From Impatiens glandulifera (Eukaryota > Streptophyta > Magnoliopsida > Ericales > Balsaminaceae), in contig NW_025919333.1 in NCBI RefSeq assembly GCF_907164915.1, forward strand, positions 1 to 64,000: a stretch of 64,000 nt of DNA. The letters run 5' to 3'. The notes below the pieces were generated by a model, which was not told the DNA's origin, ran no database searches, and saw only the letters and a program-made list of their open reading frames with translations. Numbering within the stretch: position 1 is the first letter of the stretch; each line of letters starts with the position of its first letter. Below, piece by piece: positions 10,060 through 21,759 of this stretch. Position numbers and translations under genes: made by a program.

Positions 10060-12566
10060 ATTCCAAGCATACTCCTCATTCTGCCGAAAACTTTCACTCT
10101 AAGAGATATCGTAAATTATATGTAAGTTGATCAACAAATTTCACATATTCAAGTCTGATCTCTTTTTTCGTAATACTCTCTCAGATGAAGTGATATCGCG
10201 TATCGATGTGTTTACTTTGATCATGAAAAACAGGATTCCTTGCTAGAGCTTAAGCAGACTTGTTGTCGACAAAAATGTGGTCGCTTTATTATCTGACAAA
10301 CCTATCTCCTTCTAGCCAGATTGTGTGACAAGCGCATGTTGTCATCGCGACATATTCAGCTTTACAAGATGATAGCGAGACCATCGCTTGTTTCTTAAAA
10401 CACCATAAGATTGCATTAGACCCCATAAAAACCACAAATACAGTTGTTCTCTTCCGATCATCTATATCTCTGGCAAAATCACTATCGAAATATCCAACAA
10501 GTTGAAGTTCCTTGGTTGATGAATAAAATAGTCCAAAATCAATCGTACCTTTCAAATATCTTAAGATCCTCTTTGCCGCTTTCATGTGTTCCGTCGTAGG
10601 CACCTCCATGTATCGACTAATAATTCCAACACTAAAAAGAATATTCGGCTGAGTACATGTCAAATACCTTAGACATCCAACGAGACTTTTGAACAGTGTT
10701 GGATCCACCTTTTCTCCCGTTTCGTTCTTGTTCAATTTAGCTCCAACCTTCATAGGGGTAGCCACTAGTTTGCTATTCAACATATTGAATCTATCCATAA
10801 CTTCATTCACATATGTTTGTTGCCCAATAAAAATCCCATCATCCGATTGACGCACTTCTAATCCGAGATAAAATGACATTAAGCCAATATATGTTATCTC
10901 AAATTCTCAGGCCATATCATTCTTGAAATCTTCAAAGAGACTCGAATTATTCCAGTGAAATTAAGATCATCCACGTAGAGACAAACGAATAAACAATCTC
11001 CATTTTTATCCATTTCAAAATCATTTCTCACAAAAATACTAAAGTGCATAAAGTGCATACTCATGTGGGAATCTTTCAAATCATTTCTCACAAAAATAAT
11101 CATCAAACCGACTATACCATGCTCAAGGCGCTTGTTTGAGACCGTACAAAGCCCTCTTCAACTTTAATACATTTCCTTCTTATCTTTCATCACATAGCCT
11201 TCCAGTTTCTCCACAAAAACATCCTCCTCAAGAAAACCATTAAGAAATGTTGACTTCACGTCCAATTGGAATATTTTCCAATTTCTTTGTGCCACCAGTG
11301 AAACAAAAAAATCTGATTGTTTCTAAACGAGCAACTGGAGAAAATACTTCATCATAATCCACTTTGTGTCGTTGTGCATACCCTTTGATGACTAATCTCG
11401 CTTTATATTTTTCGACAACACCTTTTGCATTCATTTTCTCTTTGAATATCCACTTGACGCCAATGGACTTCTGACCCACTGGAAGAGAAGTGAGTTCCCA
11501 TGTATTGTTTCTTTCAATGGCTCAAATTTCCTCTTACATGGCTTGTCTCCATTTCTTCTCTTTACTAGCCTCTTCAAAACTCAAAGACGTTGTTTCGTCT
11601 AAAAGACAAAACATAGAGACATAATTCATTACCTTTGTATTCTCGTATAGTTTTTGGATAGTTCTCAGCCTTAGTGATCTTTCATTAGGGATCCCACTTG
11701 ATGAAGATGCACTAGAATATGTGTTCTGTGTCATCGTAGGAACTACGGGCTGCCATATTTCTTCTCCTTGATTGTCCTCATCGAAGAATGAGAAGAATTT
11801 GTTGAAGAAATCTTCATTAACTTCCCAATGAAGCATCTTCATCGAACTTTACATCACGACTCACAACCATCCTTCCGATGACAAAATTGTAGAGCTTGTA
11901 CCCCTTTGATTTTCCGTCATAGTCAATGACCGCAAACTTCTCGCTTCTATCATCAAGTTTGATTCTCTCTTGCTCCGGCACATGCTTGTAGGCAATACTC
12001 CCAAAAATCCTTAGGTGAGATACATCTGGCTTCTTTCCGCTCCAAGCTTCAATTGGTGTTAGATCTTTCACGCTTTTGGTCGGACAACGAGTAAGGAGAT
12101 ACACTGCACACGCCACTACTTCTGCCCAAAATTATTTTGGCATCTTCTTATGTTTCATAATGCTCCGAGCCATATTGAGCATAGACCAGTTCTTCCTTTC
12201 AGCCATTCCATTTTGCTGTGGAAATCTTGGAGTTGTGAGGAAACGCTTAATGCCATTTTCTTCACAGAAACGATTAAAGGCATCAGAAGTAAATTCTCCA
12301 CCTCTATCGGTTCTCAACGCTCAAATCATATAGCCAGACTCTTTCTCCACCAAAGTTTTAAAGTTCTTAAAAGTATCAAAACTCTTACATTTTTCTTTCA
12401 AGAAATAAACCCATGTCTTCCGGCTAAAATCATCGATGAAAAGTAAGAAATAATTACTTTTACCATAAGACGATGGTTTGATCGGTCCACACACATCGAC
12501 ATGAATTAATTCGAGCGACTTCGTTGCTCTTGACGTTGCTTCCTTCGAAAAGCTTTCTCTTGCATG
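10060..12566 (-). pseudogene. Copia pol of element D: integrase, RT, RNase H
   Basis: The minus-strand pieces run in domain order. Integrase core is at about 12317-11817, with R-T-D-R-G-G-E-F and the P-Q-Q-N-G-M-A-E-R catalytic-Glu block. Reverse transcriptase is at about 11480-10890 (G-V-K-W-I-F-K-E-K; K-A-R-L-V-I-K-G-Y-A-Q). RNase H is at 10879-10289 (D-S-D-F-A; S-S-C-K-A-E-Y-V-A). Frame breaks separate the pieces, including a repeated block inside the RT polymerase region near 11000-11100. The N-terminal part of the same gene lies at 26214-26763, across element C. This is a Tnt1-like copia lineage distinct from A, B and C. Confidence 0.85.
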
Positions 12567-12571
12567 TTTTC

Positions 12572-13761
12572 TGATAGAAAAATTAAGTAAAGTTAAATTT
12601 TGAAACCGGCCAGAAAACTAAACAACTATTAACTTCTATGTGCAGGAACAGATCGAATTGCATAAACCGGCTGGAGCCTCACAAACCGGCTGAAGAACAC
12701 TTTAAAGAAATCCAGTTCCAAGTGATCAAGTCAAGATTAAGAGAAACCGGTTTCAACATTCTCAAGGGACCGGCTAGCAAAGAAAAGTCTACATCCCAGC
12801 CGGACTATACTATGTAAGAGTCAACCGGAAACTAAAAGCTACAGAGATGACGTAATATGACGAAATAGACGTGTCTCGGAGAAATAAAAGAAGATAAGAT
12901 CCGATCAGAAACATACGATAAAAACAATGATGATTTACTGATCCGACTTCGACAGTCGGAGGGTGCATGCCTGACACGTGTTCGAATCTGCAAACCGGCT
13001 ACGTCATCTTTACCTGATGAGTATTTGCATGCTTGCCAAGTGTTAGGAAGGTGAAACGTGCAAGCAACCTCTCTGCACCGGCGTGACTCTGAATTAACCA
13101 ATCCCACGGTGAGAGAAGAAAGTGACCGTTGGAAGACTCTTCACTATAAAAGGAATACGAAGCGACCTCATTAATGACAAGTTACGAAAATCTTAGAGAG
13201 ATAAAGAAATCTCACGCGCGATCCAAAACCGTTGTGTCATTTATCGAAAGCTATTGTTGTGTTGTGTTATTGTATTACATCAAGAGTGCGTTGGTGTAAC
13301 CAGCGAGTAGTAAGTTAAGGCTCGACCGGCAGCATAATTGTTGTAATCTTGAAAGTTAGTGGAGATCCTTCTCATAACCTGAGAATAAGGGGTGACGTAG
13401 GAGGGTTTGCTCCGAACATCCATAAAAAATCTTGTCTCGTGTCATTTCTTTTATTCCCGCTTATTCACTTAACCTAACCACAAACCAAGACAATCTTACT
13501 CCTTAGATAAAAAACAGGTCTACTCATATTTCTAAAACTGACTCCTCCTAAACATCATCTAAGTCGCATACGTTGCTTCAGACTGAAACAGACATTTCCG
13601 CCCTTGAACCCAGTTCAAGAGTCTGTGACAGTTTGCGAAGTGCTGAGAACGGTCATAGTCTCTAACCGGACTATCACCAAAGTGTGTTGCGTGTTGTAAG
13701 CGGCTACCCTTCCAGAAACCGGAAACACCCCGGTCCTCCAAGGGCGTCCCCGATCCTAACA
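12572..13761 (+). repeat. 5' LTR of copia element C
   Basis: 1190 bp, rich in the word ACCGGC. It contains a TATA box (TATAAAA, 13145-13151) that probably starts the genomic RNA about 30 bp downstream. The right boundary is fixed by the PBS at 13764. Confidence 0.93.
13145..13151 (+). promoter_or_regulatory. LTR TATA box of element C
   Basis: TATAAAAGG lies inside the LTR and is repeated in the 3' LTR at 25600-25606. Position and sequence fit the U3/R promoter of a copia LTR. Confidence 0.65.
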
Positions 13762-13763
13762 AG

Positions 13764-13778
13764 TGGTATCAGAGCGAG
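13764..13778 (+). other. Primer binding site of element C
   Basis: TGGTATCAGAGCGAG, complementary to the 3' end of initiator tRNA-Met, two bases after the LTR. Confidence 0.92.
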
Positions 13779-13806
13779 GTTCTTAACACTCAAGCAACCG
13801 AAAAAG

Positions 13807-15677
13807 ATGGGAAGCATGACCCACAGCGACAAGCCACCAATGCTAAACAGTGAAGCGTTTAGCAGTTGGAAGAAACAGATGTATCTACATCTGATCACGC
13901 TAGATGATGAGATTAGCCGAGTTCTGAAAGAAGGGCCAATCAAAATCAACAAGGAGTTAGACGAATGGACAAATGAAGATCGAAGACGGAGTAACTTAGA
14001 CAACCATTGCATGAGGCACATCTATAAGGCTATAGACGATAATACCTTAAACAAGATATCAGCATGTGATAATGCAAAGGAAGCCTGGGAAACAATCATT
14101 CAGATTCATGAAGGAAACGAATGAACAAAGGAGAACAAAATCTTGGTGGCTACACAAAAATATGAAAACATCAGGATGAAACCGGGGGAAATATGAAGGA
14201 ATTCAGCAACCGGTTCACTAGCGTGGTCAACGAGCTTTAGACACTCGGAAAGAAATACGACAACCGAGAAGTAATCATTAAAGCCTTAAGATCACTGCCG
14301 AGCACATGGGATATCAAAACCATGGTGATGAGGGAATCAAGCAACCTCGGGCAGATGAAGTTACATGACGTGTTTGAGGATCTAAAAGCCTACGAGTTCG
14401 AGATTAAGTCTCGGATCGAAGATAAAGCATACACGTCAACCGCAACCAGAGCTTTGGTTACATCGGTGGAACCGGCGGTCCAAGTATCAACCGTTCCGGC
14501 TCCAGTCAAGAATGCTGATCAGATCAGTGAAGATGTGATGGCGATGCTAGCTCAGAAATTTGGGAGATTCATGAAGAAGAACCAGCCACCATCTAACAAC
14601 AACTTTAGCTATAATTATGTAGATAAATCAAATAAAAGATGTTATAACTGTGATGGTTTTGGACATTTCATGTCAGAATATAGGAAACCGAGAAGAGACG
14701 ACAGAAAACCGGAAGGCAACTATCAAGGAAACAACTACCAAGGTAACCGGTACCAGGGTAACAACTACCAAGGGAACAACTATCGGAGAAATGATAACCA
14801 ACGGAACGACTACCGGAGAAACGACAACCAGCAAGCCGACGAAGGAAAGGAAATACAGAAAGCACTCATTGCATCCGACGGTGGAAGCGAATGGGCGTAC
14901 TCTAACAACGAAAATGATGAAGAAAGAGTAACATGCTTCATGACAAACAACGAAGAGGTATTTGATTTCTCTTCTGATGAGTTCTCTAAGGAAGATTTGA
15001 TTTCTTCACTCAACGAAATGGTCGATGAGTTCAGAAACATATCTGCATACATACCGACTCCGGTAGAACACAAAACCGTAGAGTCAAGTGGTATCGCTGA
15101 TAAGTCATGTGAAACTGCAATGTATGAAATGGATGAACTATCCTTAGAAAATGAGGAGATAGTTCAACCGGTAACTGAAATCGATGAACGAGCACTGTAT
15201 GTTACGGCTGCGTGGGAAAGATCTCGTCAAGCCGTAAAACAGATGTGTAATTATAAAAGACACCCTAAGTGTAGATTTGGTATTGGTTATGAACAGAACA
15301 AACAAAACGAATCAAATCAACCTAACGGGATGAAACTCACAAAAGACAATCTTCCATTCATAAGATTTGTCAAGAGTTTATCAACCGAAAATGAGGAAAC
15401 ACGTGATCTAAAACCGGAAAAAGAACTTAAATATGTAAGTCCGACTGAATCAGAAAACTGGCTTCATCCTGAGAGAAGGAAAGTCAACCGTAAAGAAAAT
15501 AAACAACATAAAACAAGCAAATCTCGGTCTCAAAGACATTCATCACCACAACATAAGGCATTCTTGAGCAATGATCAAGAAGTTAAGCCAAACATTATAA
15601 GAACAGATACCGGGAAAGTGATCCGACTTATTCAAGTCTGGATCCCAAAGGGACTAATCAACCATGGACCCAACTGA
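13807..15677 (+). pseudogene. Copia gag of element C (two stops, one frame change)
   Basis: Starts at ATG 13807 shortly after the PBS. The UBN2-type gag domain runs to about 14440 but is broken by TGA at 14122-14124, a frame change and a further stop near 14235; it is open from 14322 onward. At 14638-14685 lies a zinc knuckle whose last Cys is replaced by Tyr (C-Y-N-C...H-F-M-S-E-Y). After it comes an Asn/Gln/Arg-rich run of short N-Y-Q-G-N and N-D-Y-R-R repeats (14720-14840). An acidic coiled-coil-like tail ends in W-I-P-K-G-L-I and a TGA (15675-15677). The same TGA position is seen in elements A and B. Confidence 0.85.
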
Positions 15678-18603
15678 ATGTGGGTACCAAAAAGGTGTAA
15701 ATATTTTTATTTTACAGGTTAGGAGAAGCAACCGGCTAAAGAACTCGGAATGGTACCTAGACAGCGGATGCTCAAGACACATGACCGGCAACGACAAGCT
15801 ACTGGCAGATATCACATATGAAACCGGAGCAGTCATAACATTCGGTGACAACTCGAAAGGTAAAACCGTGGGCAAGGGTAAGATTGTCCATGGTAACCTA
15901 TCCATAAATAATGTATTACTGGTAGAACACTTGCATTTTAACCTATTAAGTATAAGTCAAATGTGCGATGTAGGTTATAAAGTTGAATTTCATAAGAATG
16001 CATGTTTAGTTAAGAATAATCAAAATGATATTCTTTTAACCGGTAACCGAATGGGAAATATTTACAAAGTTGATTGGAAAACTGACTTTGAAAAACCTGT
16101 ATGCATGATAGCTGGAAATGATCCAAACTGGCTTTGGCATAAACGGTTAAACCATTTGAATTTCAAAACAATTCGAGTAAACAAAATCAGAAGTGATAGA
16201 GGAACTGAGTTTATAAATAGCAGATTAACTACTTTTCTTGATGATTCCGGTATTAGACACGAGTTGTCTAGTGCCAGAACTCCTCAACAAAACGGCTTGG
16301 CTGAGAGAAGAAACCGAACTCTCAAGGAAGCCGCAAGGTCAATGATAGATGATTCGGGTATTGCCCAAAAGTTTTGGGCTGAAGCTATCAATACCGCATT
16401 CTACACACAAAATCGGTCTTTAGTAACTAAACGTTTTTCAAAAACTCCTTTTGAAATATACTATGATCGAATTCCAAACATACGGTATTTTCGAATTTTT
16501 GGTAGTAAATGTTTTGTTCACAACAACGGCAAAAATTATTTGACCGCTTTTGATGCTAAATCCGATGAGGGAATAATGTTGGGATATTCAGCTGTAAGTA
16601 AAGCTTATGGGATATATAATACTAGGACTCTAACAGTTGAAGAAACAGCCCACGTTGTTTTTGATGAATCGGTTGAACAAAACACTGCTCTACCCTTCGA
16701 CCTTCACAACAGAATAGAAAACTTCAATATCTATTCTAATGATGAAGATGAGGTTCCGGTTTTTAGACGATTTGTCAATGACCAAGCGGTTGATGTTGAA
16801 CCTCAGCCTGCTCAAGATGCCTTACGGCAGAAAGTTGACTCTTTAGTTTCGACTGAAGAAATCGGTCGGTCTGATTCTGTTCAACCTACCGATCAGTCTA
16901 ACCTTGATCATCCAACCGAAAGCTTGATAGACACGTCTCGGATAAACATCAGAAGGAACAAAAATCATCCTCTTAAACTAGTAATAGGTAACATATCCTC
17001 ACCCGTCCGAACTAGGCAACAAAATTTGGAACACTATGAATACTCCGCTTTCATATCACAAATTGAGCCGAAAAAGGTGGATGAAGCATTGTTAGATCCC
17101 GATTGGATCCTAGCAATGCAAGAGAAATTAAACGAGTTTGAGAGAAATAAAGTCTGGTACCTAGTTCCTAGACCGAAAAATAAACCGGTTATAGGAACAC
17201 GATGGGTATTCAGAAATAAACTCAATGAAGACGGTTTAGTTACGAGGAACAAAGCCCGGCTAGTGGCTCAAGGCTACAAACAGGAAGAAGGCGTTGATTT
17301 TAAAGAATCATTTGCCCCTATAGCTAGACTTGAGGCCATTAGAATATTTTTAGCATATGCAACTTTCAAAAATTTCAATGTTTTTAAAATGGATGTTAAA
17401 AACGCTTTTCTAAATGGTAAGGTAAATGAGGAGGTATATGTTAATCAATCTCCAGGTTTCAAAAATCCAGAACACGAAAATCATGTTTATCGGCTGAACA
17501 AGGCCCTTTACGGTTTGAAACAGGCTTCGAGAACCTGGTACGATACGTTAACACAATTCTTATTTGATCACAAATTTACAATAGGTTTAGTTGACAAAAC
17601 GCTTTTCAAATTTGAGAAAAAGGGACACATATTACTTGTTCAAATATATGTCGATGATATTATCTTCGGATCAACCGATCCAAAACTATGTGATAAATTC
17701 TCAAAAATGATGACTAACAAATTTCAAATGAGTATGATGGGAGAACTGAGTTTCTTCCTAGGACTTCAGGTTAAGCAGATTGAAGCCGGAACGTTCATAA
17801 GCCAACCAAAGTACACAGCCGAACTACTGAAGAAGTTTGGAATGGATACATGCGCCGAGGCGGCTACACCAATGAGTTCTTCTGTAAAGTTAGACAAAGA
17901 TGAGGATGGTCAAGCCGTTGACATCACAGCATATCGGGGAATGATTGGATCCCTGCTCTACCTAACAGCCAGCCGGTCGGACATCCTGTTTGCGGTTGGA
18001 GTATACGGGAGATTCCAAGCCAATCCAAAGCAATCAGATTACACTGCGGCTAAAAGAATATTGAAATATCTGAAGGGAACTCAAGACGTAGGACTTTGGT
18101 ATCCAAAAGACTCAAGCTTCAATCTCATAAGCTACTCAGACGCGGATTACGCAGGATGCAAAATCGATAGAAAGAGTACAAGTGGAACCTGCCAATTCCT
18201 GGGTGACCGGCTCGTTACTTGGAGCAGCAAGAAACAGACCTCAGTTGCAACGTCAACCGAAGAGGCAGAATATATAGCAGCCGGAAGCTGCTGTGCACAA
18301 CTCCTCTGGATCCAACAACAACTAAGGGACTTTGGCGTAGTAGCTGAGGAATCACCAATATTTTGTGACAACACCAGCGCGATAGCGATTACATACAATC
18401 CGGTGTTGCACTCAAGAACGAAGCATATTGATATAAGACACCATTTCATCCGGGAGCATGTTTAGGAGAAACACATCCGGTTGGAATATGTCTCAACTGA
18501 GCAACAAGTAGCAGACATCTTTACCAAACCGCTGCAGGAAGCTAAGTTTTCTCATTTCAGAAATATTCTAGGAATTACTGATGTTAAGCAACTTATACCA
18601 TGA
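15678..18603 (+). pseudogene. Copia pol of element C: protease, shortened integrase, RT, RNase H
   Basis: The open stretch 15664-18465 (933 codons) carries the protease block ([13 protein letters not shown], about 15751). It then has an integrase that jumps from L-N-H-L-N-F-K-T-I to I-R-S-D-R-G-T-E-F at about 16170. By comparison with element B, about 110 residues are lost in frame: the two zinc-finger Cys and the first catalytic Asp. RT is complete in outline ([16 protein letters not shown]). RNase H (D-A-D-Y; E-E-A-E-Y; D-N-T-S-A-I) is also complete. A TAG at 18463-18465 is premature, since the same frame continues with the conserved K-H-I-R-L-E-Y..A-D-I-F-T-K-P-L end to 18603. Integration in cis looks impossible. 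Confidence 0.88.
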
Positions 18604-19225
18604 TCATACATACTGCTTACATACATAATTAAGAAAAATCGGGATATGTGTTCAGGGAGAAGCTCTCGCTTCTCAAACCATATTCAAATAGGCAATTGAA
18701 AATTCAAGGATGCTAACTGGGAGGAAGTCTCCGGTTATGCCTGATCACTTCATGATGTCAAATCATGTGTATACTTACTACACGGTTGAAATGACCTGGT
18801 AAAAAGTGGATACACTTAATCCAAAGTTGAACAAATGATTGATATGTCTCAACATTTCTTCACAATCAGAATAAAATATCCAACTAAAACCGGTCATGGA
18901 AAACCGATTAGTACAAATGCACTCTAGTTTAGATGAATTGAACTTTTCCGGTTAATTTGAGACGACTAACCGTGTTTTCGTGCAAAACCTTGAGAAATGA
19001 AGCCTGTAATAAATAAAATAGTCTACCTCAATCGAGATGACAACATGTGTCCATCATCAAGAGAGGGAGACTCACATCTTGTCAATAGATTTTTGTCATC
19101 ATGAATATCTTGGTAATAATTACCTTTGCATTGGAAATAAACATTATACACTTCAACAAGTTAAAGCCTATTAACTAATTGATGACATCATTAAGCATGC
19201 TTAACCTATTGATCTAGCCGAACCC
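18604..19225 (+). other. Spacer between pol and the first accessory gene of C
   Basis: Non-coding stretch of about 620 bp. It carries no recognisable reading frame and leads into the TATA box at 19231. Confidence 0.6.
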
Positions 19226-19230
19226 TTGGC

Positions 19231-19237
19231 TATATAA
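19231..19237 (+). promoter_or_regulatory. TATA box of accessory gene X1
   Basis: TATATAA, 86 bases upstream of the X1 start codon. A CA/CT-rich leader (19240-19316) follows, as in plant 5' UTRs. It is an inferred promoter with no transcript evidence. Confidence 0.55.
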
Positions 19238-19316
19238 ACCACCCTCAAATCCTCACAACTCTTCACAAAAATCTACTATTCACAAAACTATCTTGAGCTT
19301 AAACTACATCAAGAAC

Positions 19317-20054
19317 ATGAACTCCGACCCACTCGCAAAGAAAATTCTCTTGGCTGATTTCAACTCGATTTATCAATACGAAGATCACGATGTCAAAGAA
19401 ATGTTCTTAGCCGTTGAAAGAAGCGGACTAAGAGGATTTCTGGAAAACAGATTCATCCTCGACTACATAGTAGTCGATGAATTTTTCCAGACTGCAAAGG
19501 AAGTGCACCGAGACATAATCGTTGCACGAGTCTACGGTCAGTCCTTTCTATTCAGCGAGACGGATTTCGCTGAATACTGCGGTTTGCCCACTGAAGGGGT
19601 AACCGATCTAACCTACTCTTCGGTGACCATTGAAGAAATCTGTCATCGGTTCTCCAACTTTGACATCCCGGTTAGACCATGGGGTGCTAAAAGCCAACTC
19701 TCTCACAAATACCAACTTCTTTGTGAGATTCTGGGAAAGTCCGTTCTGGGTAGAGAGAAAGGCTACTACTACACCCAGAGGCTCTTCGAGATGATGATTG
19801 CCGTTACGGTTGGGACATCGGTAAACTGGTCCTGGATCATCTTCAGCAACCTGAAGAAGATGATTCTTTCAAAAAAAATCGGCTATGCTCCTCAGCTAAG
19901 CGGTTTTTGTGCTAGTCTGGATATCCACTCCGGACCATTCGTCACTCTCCATCCGAAGCATGTGCTCACGAAGGAGAGAATCCAAGAGCTGATCGACCGG
20001 TGGGAAGCAGCTAAGGCCAAGAGGAATCAAGCAACCGGGTCATCAAACGTTTAA
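19317..20054 (+). CDS. Accessory gene X1 of copia element C, 245 aa
   Basis: An intact frame from ATG 19317; an in-frame TTG further upstream has no claim as a start. The protein has no signal peptide, membrane segment or enzyme motif that I recognise. It is clearly paralogous to X2 and X3. All share an N-terminal S-G-L..(F/Y)-L block, then V-x-E-F-F, a G-L-P-x-x-G block (about residue 100), a K-Y-Q-L-L..R-x-F-x-M-M-I-A-V block and an N-W..N-L-K-K-M segment. The pattern loosely recalls the plant 'putative transposon protein'/env-like family found in retroelements; this is inference. It lies downstream of pol in the same orientation, with its own TATA box. Function unknown. Confidence 0.8.
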   Translation: MNSDPLAKKILLADFNSIYQYEDHDVKEMFLAVERSGLRGFLENRFILDYIVVDEFFQTAKEVHRDIIVARVYGQSFLFSETDFAEYCGLPTEGVTDLTYSSVTIEEICHRFSNFDIPVRPWGAKSQLSHKYQLLCEILGKSVLGREKGYYYTQRLFEMMIAVTVGTSVNWSWIIFSNLKKMILSKKIGYAPQLSGFCASLDIHSGPFVTLHPKHVLTKERIQELIDRWEAAKAKRNQATGSSNV

Positions 20055-20378
20055 CTCTTCCTCATCTCCTTTATCCTTTCCCAAACCGGTAATTTTGTTG
20101 TACTACCGGTTTAGTACTTTGCATTAATGAAGACCATTTCTTTCTTCCTCAATCAAAAACAAAGAAATCCTAAAGTAAATAACCAACATTAAATGCGCCG
20201 TATCAAACCAAATCAAATCACTCTTGGAAACAGTAATATTCGCTTTCAAGAAGCATGCCTGATCCGATTAGACTAGACATACCCTTATCCTCTTGAAAAT
20301 TGACAAGGCATTTATGACCAGACATAAACGGTCTGATTTTTCAAAATATTCTCATTTAATGCACCCAACCGCTCACTC

Positions 20379-20385
20379 TATAAAA
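20379..20385 (+). promoter_or_regulatory. TATA box of accessory gene X2
   Basis: TATAAAAGGGG about 110 bases upstream of the X2 start, followed by a CT-rich leader. It resembles the LTR's own TATAAAAGG. Inferred from sequence only. Confidence 0.6.
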
Positions 20386-20490
20386 GGGGACCTAATCCTT
20401 CCTCTTCAAACACACTTCCAATACTCTTCTCTCTCTAAGCTTGAAAGTTCAAAGAACTCTGTTCGATTCTCAATCTCATTCTTCTCCAAA

Positions 20491-21252
20491 ATGAATGTTG
20501 AACTACGAAACACAATCATAGTTAACTTCCAAGAAATAAGAAATGCCCGGTTTCACGAAAGCATATTCCAACCGATCGTAGAATCGGGGCTACAAGAATT
20601 TCTTGAAGGATCAGACACCATCCTCGAAGATGAGGTGTACGAGTTCTTCAACAACGGGCATATTCTTAATGATAGCAGCATTCGGACCATCATTAACGGG
20701 AAATTTCTTCGGCTTACCAAAGAACACTTTGCTCTATTCTTTGACCTTCCAACCGAAGGATTCTCAGACTTCCCAACGCCGTTCTTCCCGGCTAAGGAAG
20801 ACTACGCCTATATCTTCTCCTCCTCCATCGAACCGGTCGCCGACCACGGGGAGAAGGACAACCTCGCTCCTCAATACCAAGTCTTTCATGACTTGGTTCA
20901 GCGGTCTATCATGGGCCGAATGGCCAACCAAAACTATAACCGGGAGGCTTTCGACATCATGATGGCCATCGTCCGAAAATCGCCCATCAACTGGGCTTCC
21001 TACCTCTTCAACAATTTGAAGAAGCTCATCACCGCTCCAAGGGGAAGGATCGGTTTCGCTCCACAAATCACTCGATTCTTGGAGGATCATCGCCGCAACC
21101 TCGGGCCCGGTGTTCCTGTCGGACCGGCCAACACCCTGACTCTATCCATGCTAGATAGATGGATATCGAGGATTGAGGAACGGACACCCGACAACACCGT
21201 GAACAAATGGCTTGTCAGAATGATCGAGGGGGATTGGATCGATCTAGTTTAA
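20491..21252 (+). CDS. Accessory gene X2 of copia element C, 253 aa
   Basis: Intact frame. The chosen start is ATG 20491 (M-N-V-E-L-R-N), which has A at -3 and sits after a CT-rich leader; the longer upstream reading has only a TTG start. It is paralogous to X1: V-E-S-G-L-Q-E-F-L, V-Y-E-F-F, F-D-L-P-T-E-G, Q-Y-Q-V-F-H-D-L, D-I-M-M-A-I-V and N-W..F-N-N-L-K-K-L occur in the same order and spacing. No membrane segment was seen, so an envelope role is not supported. The C-terminus is short. Function unknown. Confidence 0.8.
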   Translation: MNVELRNTIIVNFQEIRNARFHESIFQPIVESGLQEFLEGSDTILEDEVYEFFNNGHILNDSSIRTIINGKFLRLTKEHFALFFDLPTEGFSDFPTPFFPAKEDYAYIFSSSIEPVADHGEKDNLAPQYQVFHDLVQRSIMGRMANQNYNREAFDIMMAIVRKSPINWASYLFNNLKKLITAPRGRIGFAPQITRFLEDHRRNLGPGVPVGPANTLTLSMLDRWISRIEERTPDNTVNKWLVRMIEGDWIDLV

Positions 21253-21636
21253 TCTATCTGTATTTTATGGTTTTCTGGTCATTGTGTTGTACGACCGGAA
21301 AACCACTTCATTATTCTATGCCTCGGACTCATCTATAAAATTTCCCATTTCTAAAGTCTTCGGTTTTTCACATTACATTTCTTTCCGGTTTTGATCTGAA
21401 TAAACAAAGGACTCCATGTTAAACGAAACTTCCGGTTAACAAGCTTCCGGTAAATCAAGATCACAAACAAAGTTCGAAAAACTTACCGTCCACGGTATTT
21501 ACTACGCATAAATTACCGCCCATAGTATTCTCCGCATTTACCGCCGAAAGTTACTGCAGTAACTTTTGGAGGGAAAGTTGGCGCCAAAAACATAACCAAG
21601 TGACGGTTCACCTTCTAACCGCTCAAAATCGCCTCC

Positions 21637-21643
21637 TATATAA
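21637..21643 (+). promoter_or_regulatory. TATA box of accessory gene X3
   Basis: TATATAA about 120 bases upstream of the X3 start codon, followed by a CT-rich leader (21660-21750). This is the third such arrangement in the cassette. Confidence 0.55.
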
Positions 21644-21759
21644 GTTCAAAACAGTCCATTTTCTACACAAGCTTTCTCTCTCTAAAATCTTAAAATCTTA
21701 GAAATCTCTCTGACTTCCGATCATCGTTGTTCTTCATATTCTTCATTTACAAAATCATC

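Noticed and set aside
13764..13778. tRNA-Met-like words as tRNA genes
   Set aside because: Only the short primer binding complement is present; there is no cloverleaf-length sequence.
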